6,359 bases of DNA. Origin: Bacteroidales bacterium. Its GTDB lineage: Bacteria > Bacteroidota > Bacteroidia > Bacteroidales > GCA-2748055. The translations under genes and the position numbers were made by a program. Each line of letters starts with the position of its first letter. The first letter of the stretch is position 1. Shown in pieces: positions 1 to 5,985 of the stretch. The stretch lies in NCBI GenBank assembly GCA_029934875.1, contig JAOZLK010000122.1:1-6359 (forward strand), written 5' to 3'. The notes beneath the pieces were generated by a model that was given only the letters and a program-made list of their open reading frames with translations, did not search any database and was not told where the DNA came from.

Positions 1-329
1 ACAAGCAACATTTGTCCATAGCGGAGATAAATAACCGGATCCTGGTAATCTTCTCGAATCGCCTTTGTGTACCACAGGATAGCAGACCTGGCATCACCAA
101 TAATTCTATAGCACTCTCCTACCTTAAAGAAGATTGCAGTTTTCTGCTCCCGATCCACTTTACTATAAGCATCTTTATAAAGGTCAATTGCGTTATAGTA
201 CTCACCTGCATCAAATGCAGCCTGGGCCCTCGCATCCTTCGCCTTTTTCTGTGCCTCAAGAGGAACAGCAAGTATAAAAATGGCCATAAGGGCCGGGAAA
301 ATCGATTTCATGAGTTTATGCATAGTCAT
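1..329 (-). CDS. N-terminal part of a secreted TPR protein, probably OmpA/PorE-like (3' truncated by window edge)
   Basis: An open frame runs on the minus strand from an ATG at 329-327 to the window edge (109 codons, no stop). A second ATG at 311-309 (Met7) sits directly before a typical export signal and may be the true start. From Met7 there is a Lys, then a hydrophobic core (IFPALMAIFILAV) and a likely signal peptidase I site at LEA|Q; there is no lipobox Cys. After this comes a TPR-like helical stretch with the motifs AFDAGEYYNAIDLYKDAY, IFFKVGECYRIIGDARSA and WYTKAI, then DPVIYLRYGQMLL. This spacing resembles the N-terminus of the Bacteroidota TPR / beta-propeller / OmpA-C proteins, a family that includes the type IX secretion component PorE, which acts in the periplasm and binds peptidoglycan. 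Only the TPR part is visible, so the OmpA assignment is inference. It could be another exported TPR protein. It lies downstream of glnN in the same direction, but the terminator at 495-527 separates them. I found no TAnnTTTG box upstream. Confidence 0.7.
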   Translation of the reverse strand, partial: MTMHKLMKSIFPALMAIFILAVPLEAQKKAKDARAQAAFDAGEYYNAIDLYKDAYSKVDREQKTAIFFKVGECYRIIGDARSAILWYTKAIREDYQDPVIYLRYGQMLL

Positions 330-494
330 GCCCGTTTTACAATCTGATAAAATTACCTTTTTTTTCGATGAATATAAAACGAAAGAATCTATCCATATAT
401 TGGTGTGCAAGGAGATATTTCTATTTGAGTGTTATTTGATATTCAAACTGGCATTTGTTGCGAAGCAATTAAGCACTTTGAATATTAAATAATA

Positions 495-527
495 CGAAAA
501 AAGGCCCCTGCTCGCACAGAAGACCTT
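495..527 (-). terminator. Rho-independent terminator of glnN
   Basis: Read on the minus strand, AAGGTCTTCTG (527-517) pairs with CAGGGGCCTT (510-501) around a six-base loop (516-511). This gives ten pairs with one bulged base and some G-T wobbles. A run of six T follows (502-497, overlapping the base of the stem). It lies about 24 bases after the glnN stop codon. The opposite direction has no T-run, so it should act only for glnN. Confidence 0.8.
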
Positions 528-550
528 GACTTATGGCTTGATAGGCAGGG

Positions 551-2737
551 TTAACTTGAGAATAAAAGCTCCCTGTACTTGGGTAGGGGCCAGATCTCAT
601 CATCCACGATCAGCTCCAGTTTATCAATATGAATACGAATGGTGTCAAGGAATGGAGCAATTACCTTGGAGTACTGCCTGGCTTTCTCCTTTCCGTCATC
701 CAATTTGTTGGCCACTTTTCGCGCTTCAACCATCTCATTCACTCCCTGCTTTATGGCAGTAACATGATCTGAGATTTCCCTGATCAGTTCAATCCGGTTT
801 CCAGCAAGTGTCTTAAACTCTTCTCCGTAGATCTCTTTGAGTCCAAGAACGTTCTCCATCAACCTGTTCTGGTACTTCACAGCTGTGGGTACAATGTGGT
901 TGAGAGAAAGATCTCCCAATACCCTGGCTTCAATCTGGATCTTCATCATATATTCTTCGAACAGAACCTCTACGCGACCTTCAAGCTCAGCCTCAGTGAA
1001 AATCCCAAGATCAAAGAAGAGTTTCTTGGACTTATCGGACAGGTAAGCGCCAAGTGCTTCAGGAACATCCGTAACATTGGTCAGACCTCGCTTCTCAGCC
1101 TCCTTAACCCAGTCTTCGCTGTAGTTATCACCCTCAAAACGAATTGCTTTGGAGGCAATAATATATTCCCTGAGAACCTGGAATATTGCCTCATCCTTTT
1201 TTACTCCACTCTCAATCAGGGCATCAACATCTTTCTTAAACTCGATGAGCTGACCGGCAACTGCTGCATTAAGCACAGTCATTGGCATGGCGGGATTGGT
1301 GCTTCCACCAACTGCCCTGAATTCGAAACGGTTTCCCGTAAATGCAAAGGGTGAAGTCCGGTTCCTGTCAGTATTATCCAAGAGGATTTCAGGAATTTTT
1401 CCAATATCCAGCTTCAATGCAGTCTTCTCATCCGGGGTCATCTTCTTGTTGGTAACCTGCTCCTCCAATTGGTCAAGCATGGCAGAAACTTCCGTTCCAA
1501 GGAAACATGAAAGAATGGCAGGAGGTGCCTCGTTGGCTCCAAGACGATGTGCATTGGTAGCGGTTGAGATACTGGCCCTAAGAAGGTCCTGATGATCATA
1601 AACAGCTTTCACAGTATTCACCACATGGGTAATGAACTGAAGATTCGATTTTGGATTCTTCCCTGGTTTATGCAGAATAACGCCTGTATCAGTTGATAGT
1701 GACCAGTTGTTGTGTTTACCCGTTCCATTGATTCCCTTAAACGGTTTTTCGTGGAAAAGCACCCTGAATCCATGGTGCCTTGACACCTTCTTCATCAGGT
1801 CCATAAGTAATGCATTGTGATCAACTGCCAGGTTACACTCCTCAAATACCGGGGCAAGTTCATACTGGTTGGGAGCTACTTCATTGTGACGGGTCATCAC
1901 AGGAATCCCCAGCTTATAAGCTTCCGATTCCAGGTCATGCATGAATGCAGTTACCCTTTCAGGTATGGAACCAAAATAGTGGTCATCCAACTGCTGGTCC
2001 TTGGCTGAAGCATGTCCCATAAGTGTACGACCGGTAAGAGCCAGATCGGGTCGAGCATAATACAAAGCCTCATCGATGAGGAAATACTCCTGTTCCCAAC
2101 CCAGGTTGGCATTAACCTTTGTAACATTTTTATCGAACATCTGGCAGACATCTGTGGCAGCCTTGTCAATCACATTCAATACCTTTAACAATGGAGTCTT
2201 GTGATCCAGGGCCTCTCCGGTATAGGATATAAATACGGTAGGTATACAAAATGTGTTATCGATAATAAAAGCTGGAGAAGTGGGATCCCATGCTGTATAG
2301 CCTCGAGCTTCAAAGGTATTCCTGATTCCGCCACTGGGGAAGGAAGATGCATCCGGCTCCTGCTGGGCAAGAGCATCGCCCGCAAAAATCTCAACAACAC
2401 CTCCGTTCGGGGTGGTTTCTATAAAAGCATCATGCTTCTCAGCAGTTCCGCCGGTCAAAGGCTGAAACCAGTGCGTGTAGTGGGTAGCTCCCCTCTCAAT
2501 AGCCCAGGATTTCATACCTGTAGCTACAGAATCAGCTTTCTTCCTGTCAATGGGTGTTCCTTTATCCATTGCATCCATCACATGATTAAATGCATCTTTT
2601 GATAGGTATTTTTGCATTTTCACCTTGTCGAACACATTAATAGCATAGTAATCCGATGTTTTATCGGATGGTGGAGTAACATGATTGGGAACTCTGTTGA
2701 ATACCTTCTCCAATGCTTTAAACCTGATAACCGCCAT
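551..2737 (-). CDS. glnN: Type III glutamine synthetase
   Basis: This gene makes L-glutamine from glutamate, ammonium and ATP in the cytoplasm. The 728-residue protein has the usual length of the type III (GSIII, GlnN) family, far longer than the ~450-residue type I enzyme, and known members form dodecamers. The N-terminal GSIII-specific domain (about 1-200) carries TGGTAEKHDAF near residue 95-105 and a GDALAQQEPDASSFPSGG block at 120-137. The catalytic barrel shows WEQEYF at 214-219 (metal-binding Glu), RHNEVAPNQYELAP at 283-296, NGTGKHNNWS at 337-346 (ATP-site His) and NRTSPFAFTGNRFEFR at 459-474 (substrate Arg and Glu). A helical C-terminal extension (about 560-728) is typical of the family. 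All expected catalytic motifs are intact. The ATG at 2737 gives the standard family N-terminus (RFKALE...). It has its own -7 promoter box (2786-2793) and a terminator on each side, so it is probably monocistronic. No PII or amt gene is nearby. Confidence 0.97.
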   Translation of the reverse strand: MAVIRFKALEKVFNRVPNHVTPPSDKTSDYYAINVFDKVKMQKYLSKDAFNHVMDAMDKGTPIDRKKADSVATGMKSWAIERGATHYTHWFQPLTGGTAEKHDAFIETTPNGGVVEIFAGDALAQQEPDASSFPSGGIRNTFEARGYTAWDPTSPAFIIDNTFCIPTVFISYTGEALDHKTPLLKVLNVIDKAATDVCQMFDKNVTKVNANLGWEQEYFLIDEALYYARPDLALTGRTLMGHASAKDQQLDDHYFGSIPERVTAFMHDLESEAYKLGIPVMTRHNEVAPNQYELAPVFEECNLAVDHNALLMDLMKKVSRHHGFRVLFHEKPFKGINGTGKHNNWSLSTDTGVILHKPGKNPKSNLQFITHVVNTVKAVYDHQDLLRASISTATNAHRLGANEAPPAILSCFLGTEVSAMLDQLEEQVTNKKMTPDEKTALKLDIGKIPEILLDNTDRNRTSPFAFTGNRFEFRAVGGSTNPAMPMTVLNAAVAGQLIEFKKDVDALIESGVKKDEAIFQVLREYIIASKAIRFEGDNYSEDWVKEAEKRGLTNVTDVPEALGAYLSDKSKKLFFDLGIFTEAELEGRVEVLFEEYMMKIQIEARVLGDLSLNHIVPTAVKYQNRLMENVLGLKEIYGEEFKTLAGNRIELIREISDHVTAIKQGVNEMVEARKVANKLDDGKEKARQYSKVIAPFLDTIRIHIDKLELIVDDEIWPLPKYRELLFSS

Positions 2738-2746
2738 AATTGTAAA

Positions 2747-2761
2747 ATATTAAGTTAATAT
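2747..2761. repeat. Short inverted repeat in the glnN leader
   Basis: ATATTAA-G-TTAATAT is a perfect 7-bp inverted repeat around a single central base. It lies inside the predicted 5' leader of glnN, 9 bases upstream of the ATG and downstream of the predicted transcription start. It could be a regulator site or could affect ribosome access. Because it is wholly AT-rich in AT-rich surroundings, chance is also plausible. Confidence 0.4.
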
Positions 2762-2785
2762 ATGTTTTTTTAGGGTTTGCTGCCA

Positions 2786-2793
2786 CAAATATA
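2786..2793 (-). promoter_or_regulatory. Predicted glnN promoter, Bacteroidota -7 box
   Basis: On the minus strand the sequence is TATATTTG, an exact match to the Bacteroidota sigma-ABfr -7 consensus TAnnTTTG. Transcription would begin near 2780, giving a leader of about 43 bases to the glnN ATG. I see no TTTG or TTG -33 element at the usual 17-23 base spacing; the nearest match is too far upstream. The call rests on the -7 box and its position. Confidence 0.55.
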
Positions 2794-2876
2794 TGATATT
2801 TTTACTTATACCCCCTGTTTTTACCATCAAAAGAAATATTTTTAATCCTTTTTTGGAATATCCCTATTTTTTCATG

Positions 2877-2906
2877 AAAAAAGCCACCTGAAAACTCAGG
2901 TGGCTT
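2877..2906 (-). terminator. Rho-independent terminator after the M20 dipeptidase gene
   Basis: On the minus strand AAGCCACCTGA (2906-2896) pairs perfectly over 11 bp with TCAGGTGGCTT (2891-2881) around a four-base loop. A run of six T follows (2882-2877, overlapping the stem end). It lies 24 bases downstream of the M20 stop codon and upstream of the glnN promoter, so it should isolate glnN from read-through. On the plus strand the hairpin is not followed by T's. Confidence 0.92.
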
Positions 2907-2930
2907 CATAAGAATTCTCTTAAAATTATC

Positions 2931-4301
2931 CTACTTCATCTCCTCTACGAAATATTTGTAGAAAAGAGGTATGGTTTCAATGCCCTTATAAAAATTGAAT
3001 AATGGATAGTTTTCATTGGGCGAGTGGATCGCATCTGAATCGAGGCCAAATCCCAGGAGAATCGATTTTATCCCAAGCACCTCTTCAAAATCAGATACGA
3101 TGGGAATGCTGCCCCCACTCCTCACAGGGATAGGGGACTTTCCGAAGCTTTCTTCAATGGCTTTGCTGGCCGCCCTGTAAGCCGGGAAGTCGGTTGGAGT
3201 CACATAGCCCTGTCCGCCATGAAGACTTTTCGCTCTTACTTTAGTTCCTTCGGGAGCCATCTTTTCAAAATGTTTGATAAAGAGCTCATCAATCTTTTCC
3301 GAATTCTGGTTTGGAACCAGGCGCATGGAGATCTTTGCATAGGCTTTTGAGGGAAGCACGGTCTTAGCCCCTTCACCTATGTACCCCGACCATATTCCAT
3401 TTACATCCAGACTGGGCCGAATTCCAGTACGTTCCGATGTGGAGAATCCTTCCTCACCTACAACTTCATTAATATCAAGTGCACTTTTGTAGCTATTCAA
3501 ATCAAAAGGGGCCTTAGCCATCTCGGCACGCTCCTCAGCAGATACCTCCATCACATCATCGTAGAATCCCGGAATAGTAATGTGATTGTTCTCATCGGTC
3601 AGCGAGGCAATCATTTTTGCAAGAAGGTTCGCAGGATTACCCACTGCTCCACCGTACAATCCCGAATGAAGATCACGGTTTGGTCCGGTCACCTCTACCT
3701 CCATAAAACTGAGCCCACGTAAGCCAACTGTAATGGATGGAATATCCTGGGCTATCATGGTAGTATCAGAAATCAGAATGATATCTGCCTTCAGAAGTTC
3801 CTTATTATCTTTGCAAAACTGTTTCAGACTGGGAGAACCTATCTCCTCTTCACCCTCGATCATGAACTTCACATTGCATGCAAGGGTTCCGGTCTTGTTC
3901 ATCAACTCAAAGGCCTTTACATGCATAAAAAGTTGACCCTTATCATCATCTGCTCCCCGGGCATAAATCTTCCCATCCCTTACCTCTGGCTCAAAAGGTG
4001 GAGAATCCCATAAGTCCAGGGGTTCGGCTGGCTGCACATCGTAGTGACCATAAACAAGGACGGTAGGGAGCGATTCATCCACCAGTTTATGACCATAAAC
4101 CACCGGCCATCCACTTGTATCCTTCACCTCGGCAAGATCGGCACCGGCCTCCAGGAGACTCTTCTTTATAGATTCGGCTGCATTGCGCATATCATCTATT
4201 GCATCAGCCTTGGCACTGATGGACGGAATCCTGATCAGTTCAAACAATTCCTCCAGGAAACGATCCTTGTTCGATTCAACGTAATTCTTTATTTCTTTCA
4301 T
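2931..4301 (-). CDS. M20-family metallo-dipeptidase (CNDP/DapE-like)
   Basis: This is a cytoplasmic zinc peptidase expected to cleave dipeptides or small peptides. The 456-residue length and motif order match the M20 dipeptidases related to carnosine dipeptidase (CNDP) and PepV. Every metal and catalytic residue of the family is visible: GHYD at 85-88 (metal His86, Asp88), GADDDKG at 116-122 (bridging Asp119), EGEEEIGS at 149-156 (general base Glu152, metal Glu153), SDT at 178-180 (metal Asp179), DLHSGLYGG at 210-218 (dimer-interface/substrate His212), GGSIP at 396-400, and DAIHSPNE at 423-430 (metal His426). The lid/dimerisation domain lies about 195-310. There is no signal peptide. The ATG at 4301 gives the family-typical start (KNYVESNKDRFLEEL...). 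No Shine-Dalgarno sequence is visible; the leader is AT-rich and preceded by an 8-bp repeat array. No TAnnTTTG box is visible directly upstream, so the gene may be read from the permease/DUF3109 transcript. The exact substrate cannot be told from sequence. Confidence 0.95.
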   Translation of the reverse strand: MKEIKNYVESNKDRFLEELFELIRIPSISAKADAIDDMRNAAESIKKSLLEAGADLAEVKDTSGWPVVYGHKLVDESLPTVLVYGHYDVQPAEPLDLWDSPPFEPEVRDGKIYARGADDDKGQLFMHVKAFELMNKTGTLACNVKFMIEGEEEIGSPSLKQFCKDNKELLKADIILISDTTMIAQDIPSITVGLRGLSFMEVEVTGPNRDLHSGLYGGAVGNPANLLAKMIASLTDENNHITIPGFYDDVMEVSAEERAEMAKAPFDLNSYKSALDINEVVGEEGFSTSERTGIRPSLDVNGIWSGYIGEGAKTVLPSKAYAKISMRLVPNQNSEKIDELFIKHFEKMAPEGTKVRAKSLHGGQGYVTPTDFPAYRAASKAIEESFGKSPIPVRSGGSIPIVSDFEEVLGIKSILLGFGLDSDAIHSPNENYPLFNFYKGIETIPLFYKYFVEEMK

Positions 4302-4319
4302 ATCATATATATATTAACA

Positions 4320-4391
4320 TTTACTCACTTACCTACTTACCTACTTACCTACTTACCTACTTACCTACTTACCTATTTACTTACTTACCCA
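4320..4391. repeat. Octanucleotide tandem repeat array
   Basis: Six perfect tandem copies of CTTACCTA (plus strand; TAGGTAAG on minus) run from 4328 to 4375. A degraded copy (about 4320-4327) precedes them and two more (TTTACTTA at 4376-4383, CTTACCCA at 4384-4391) follow, for about nine units. The array fills nearly all of the gap between the DUF3109 gene and the M20 gene. The degraded end supplies the last codons and the TAA stop of DUF3109. The unit is not a multiple of three and contains TAA and TAG, so it cannot be translated far in any minus-strand frame. It ends 18 bases before the M20 start codon. Such short-unit arrays change length by slipped-strand replication. Confidence 0.95.
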
Positions 4392-4956
4392 TTTCCTTAT
4401 ATACCAATTCAAGCTCACTATAAAAATCAGATCCATATACACTTGTAAGAGCTTCTTTCAAAAACCGGAACACGGGCATTTGCTCTTTTTCCCCAAGAAT
4501 TCGGGCCGGCTCACATATGCTCCAGCGATGATAATTGAGCGCCACCCCGGTCTTTAAGTGACTTACCCTGATGGGATAAAGATGACACGAGACTGGCTTT
4601 TGAAACTCAATGGAACCTGCTATGAATGCCTTTTCAATTGCGCACCAGGCAATTCCATCTTCAAAAATAACATATGCACACTCCTCCCTGTTCACAAGCG
4701 GGGTCACTTTATCACCATCCCCATCAACAACCCAGTTGCCTTGCTCACTTATTTCACGAAGCCCTTCCGCCCTCATATGGGGCTTAAGCAATTCAATATG
4801 CTGATCCAGGATGCTGACTTCCTCATCCTCAAGCGGAGCTCCGGAATCTCCAAAGACGCAACAATTCCCCTCACATTTCTGAAGGTGGCAAATGAAATGA
4901 TGATCAAACAGATCCTTGCTCACAATCTTATCCCCAATCTGAATCATAGCAGTCAT
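4381..4956 (-). CDS. DUF3109 family cysteine-rich protein
   Basis: This is a small soluble protein of unknown function from a family common in Bacteroidota. Starting at ATG 4956 it has 191 residues; the ATG at 4947 (188 residues, MIQIGDKIVS...) is equally possible and gives the classic family start. The open frame reaches back to 5007, but that codon is TTG and the added residues are not family-like, so I reject that start. Family marks, numbered from 4956, are: FICHLQKCEGNCCVFGDSGAPL near 21-42, with Cys at 23, 27, 32 and 33; REECAYVIFEDGIAWCAIE near 90-108; KPVSCHLYPIR near 120-130; and NYHRWSICEPA near 141-151. The eight Cys, including a CxxxC...CC cluster, resemble the metal or Fe-S binding clusters of YkgJ-like proteins, but the ligand is inference. 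There is no signal peptide. It lies 68 bases after the permease gene in the same direction. Its stop codon lies inside the repeat array. Confidence 0.88.
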   Translation of the reverse strand: MTAMIQIGDKIVSKDLFDHHFICHLQKCEGNCCVFGDSGAPLEDEEVSILDQHIELLKPHMRAEGLREISEQGNWVVDGDGDKVTPLVNREECAYVIFEDGIAWCAIEKAFIAGSIEFQKPVSCHLYPIRVSHLKTGVALNYHRWSICEPARILGEKEQMPVFRFLKEALTSVYGSDFYSELELVYKEMGK

Positions 4957-5024
4957 ATTAAGACACAAAAGTGCAAAAAATGTTGGGAATTGCTTCCTGT
5001 TATACAACTGCTCATACCTTAAAA

Positions 5025-5924
5025 TTATCTCCGTCGAATAAGGCTCTTGTCCCAGGTAATCAGGGTCACACCCACAAGGGTTAATATACCACCTGCTAAT
5101 TGAAATCCAGTGGGAAACACACCCAGGAAAATCCAGGCCAGTATGAGAGCCCAGACTCCCTTGGAGCTGATGATCAGGGAAGTCTTTGTTGCCTCAATCA
5201 ATTTCAGGGCCTGGTAAGCAAATATAATTACAATTAAAGTCTCCAAAAGGGATCCCAGGATCAGATCCCTCCATATGCTTAAGGATATGTCAAACATCCC
5301 TGCTCCTGCTTTATTAATAAAAAGAATGGTCATAAGCAGGGCCAGTAAGACAGACCGAATTAGTGACATATATCCAGGATTCAGGTAATCACGGTATTTA
5401 CGTCCGGTAATGGTTGCCATTGCAAAAAGGAAAGAGGCCCCAATCACATAGAGCGCGCCGGGGTCAGTGAATCCTGAAAATCCACCATGGCGATAGTTAA
5501 TAACAAATAAACCCAAAAGGGTTATTGCGATACCAGCTAGCTGAGTTGGCCGGAATCGCTCCCTGAGCAGGGTAAGACCTATAAGGGTTACGAACACAGG
5601 ACCAATATTACCAATAAATGAGACCACTGCCGGATTCTCCATGGCCTTAATAGCCATATAGAAAAGACCTGTGGCTGCACCCTCAAACAGTGCAATTGCT
5701 AAGGCAACTGCAGTTTTTTTCCAAAAAGATCCGGACAGCTTTCGATACTCTCTTTGTGTCAGGAACCAGATGCCGTTCCAGACAACCCCCAGTGTAAACC
5801 AGACAGCGCCAAAGTGAACCATCGAGAGTTGATTCAGGACCGACTTGCTGAAAACGAAAGATGCAGCAAGGGCTACGGCAGCACCAAAGGCAAATATAAT
5901 CCCGGTTGATGGATTCCCCTTCAT
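5025..5924 (-). CDS. EamA/DMT-superfamily transporter
   Basis: This is an inner-membrane permease of the drug/metabolite transporter superfamily, with a 299-residue length typical of ten-helix EamA proteins. Hydrophobic segments fall at about 5-26, 37-55, 70-90, 98-120, 127-144, 156-173, 187-204, 220-238, 249-269 and 272-290. The two halves are internal duplicates. The end of the first repeat (about 109-142, with LLRERFRPTQLAGIAITLLGLF) matches the end of the second (about 258-289, with IFLGVFPTGFQLAGGILTLVGV). The acidic residue normally found in the 'GE' turn of the second repeat is replaced (LGVFPT). Family members export or import amino acids, nucleosides or other small metabolites; the substrate cannot be predicted here. 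The ATG at 5924 sits just before the first helix and about 20 bases downstream of the predicted transcription start. It is the first gene of a possible permease-DUF3109-M20 operon and is divergent from the zincin-like gene. Confidence 0.93.
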   Translation of the reverse strand: MKGNPSTGIIFAFGAAVALAASFVFSKSVLNQLSMVHFGAVWFTLGVVWNGIWFLTQREYRKLSGSFWKKTAVALAIALFEGAATGLFYMAIKAMENPAVVSFIGNIGPVFVTLIGLTLLRERFRPTQLAGIAITLLGLFVINYRHGGFSGFTDPGALYVIGASFLFAMATITGRKYRDYLNPGYMSLIRSVLLALLMTILFINKAGAGMFDISLSIWRDLILGSLLETLIVIIFAYQALKLIEATKTSLIISSKGVWALILAWIFLGVFPTGFQLAGGILTLVGVTLITWDKSLIRRR

Positions 5925-5950
5925 TTCGTACTTTCACATCTTAGAAAGTC

Positions 5951-5958
5951 CAAAAGTA
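5951..5958 (-). promoter_or_regulatory. Predicted permease promoter, Bacteroidota -7 box
   Basis: The minus-strand sequence is TACTTTTG, an exact match to TAnnTTTG, 27 bases upstream of the permease ATG. Transcription would start near 5945. No convincing TTG or TTTG -33 element is seen 17-23 bases further upstream. It lies in the 61-base gap between divergent genes, so its -33 region would overlap the start of the zincin-like gene. Confidence 0.5.
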
Positions 5959-5985
5959 GTCAAATAGAACGAATCCCTTCTTTCA

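Noticed and set aside
12..492. Plus-strand frames of 111 and 70 codons at the left end
   Set aside because: The first is antisense to the TPR gene. The second runs into the AT-rich spacer with no recognisable protein pattern or start signal.
330..494. Spacer between the TPR gene and the glnN terminator, searched for a small RNA or promoter
   Set aside because: Only short weak hairpins (such as TTGC-GAA-GCAA near 455-470) and no TAnnTTTG box on either strand; nothing supportable.
837..2602. Several plus-strand open frames of 63-152 codons opposite glnN
   Set aside because: They lie antisense to an intact, strongly conserved gene, share no family pattern, and follow from the codon use of glnN on the other strand.
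4320..4391. Repeat array considered as a CRISPR or as iterons of an origin
   Set aside because: Units are 8 bp and directly adjacent with no spacers, which excludes CRISPR. There is no replication gene or helical-phase spacing to support iterons.
4320..4391. The minus-strand unit contains AGGTAAG, similar to a eukaryotic splice donor
   Set aside because: All surrounding genes are bacterial and intact; the match is a coincidence of the repeat unit.
4044..4448. Plus-strand frame with a repeated Leu-Thr-Tyr-Leu/Pro-Thr-Tyr pattern
   Set aside because: The periodic peptide is only the translation of the 8-bp repeat array; the rest is antisense to the M20 and DUF3109 genes.
4966..4973. CACTTTTG on the minus strand as a promoter -7 box for DUF3109
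   Set aside because: It misses the first conserved T of TAnnTTTG and has no -33 element; read-through from the permease gene is simpler.
5929..5936. TACTTTCA on the plus strand as a promoter for the zincin-like gene
   Set aside because: It lacks the final G of TAnnTTTG and has no -33 partner, so it is too weak to call.
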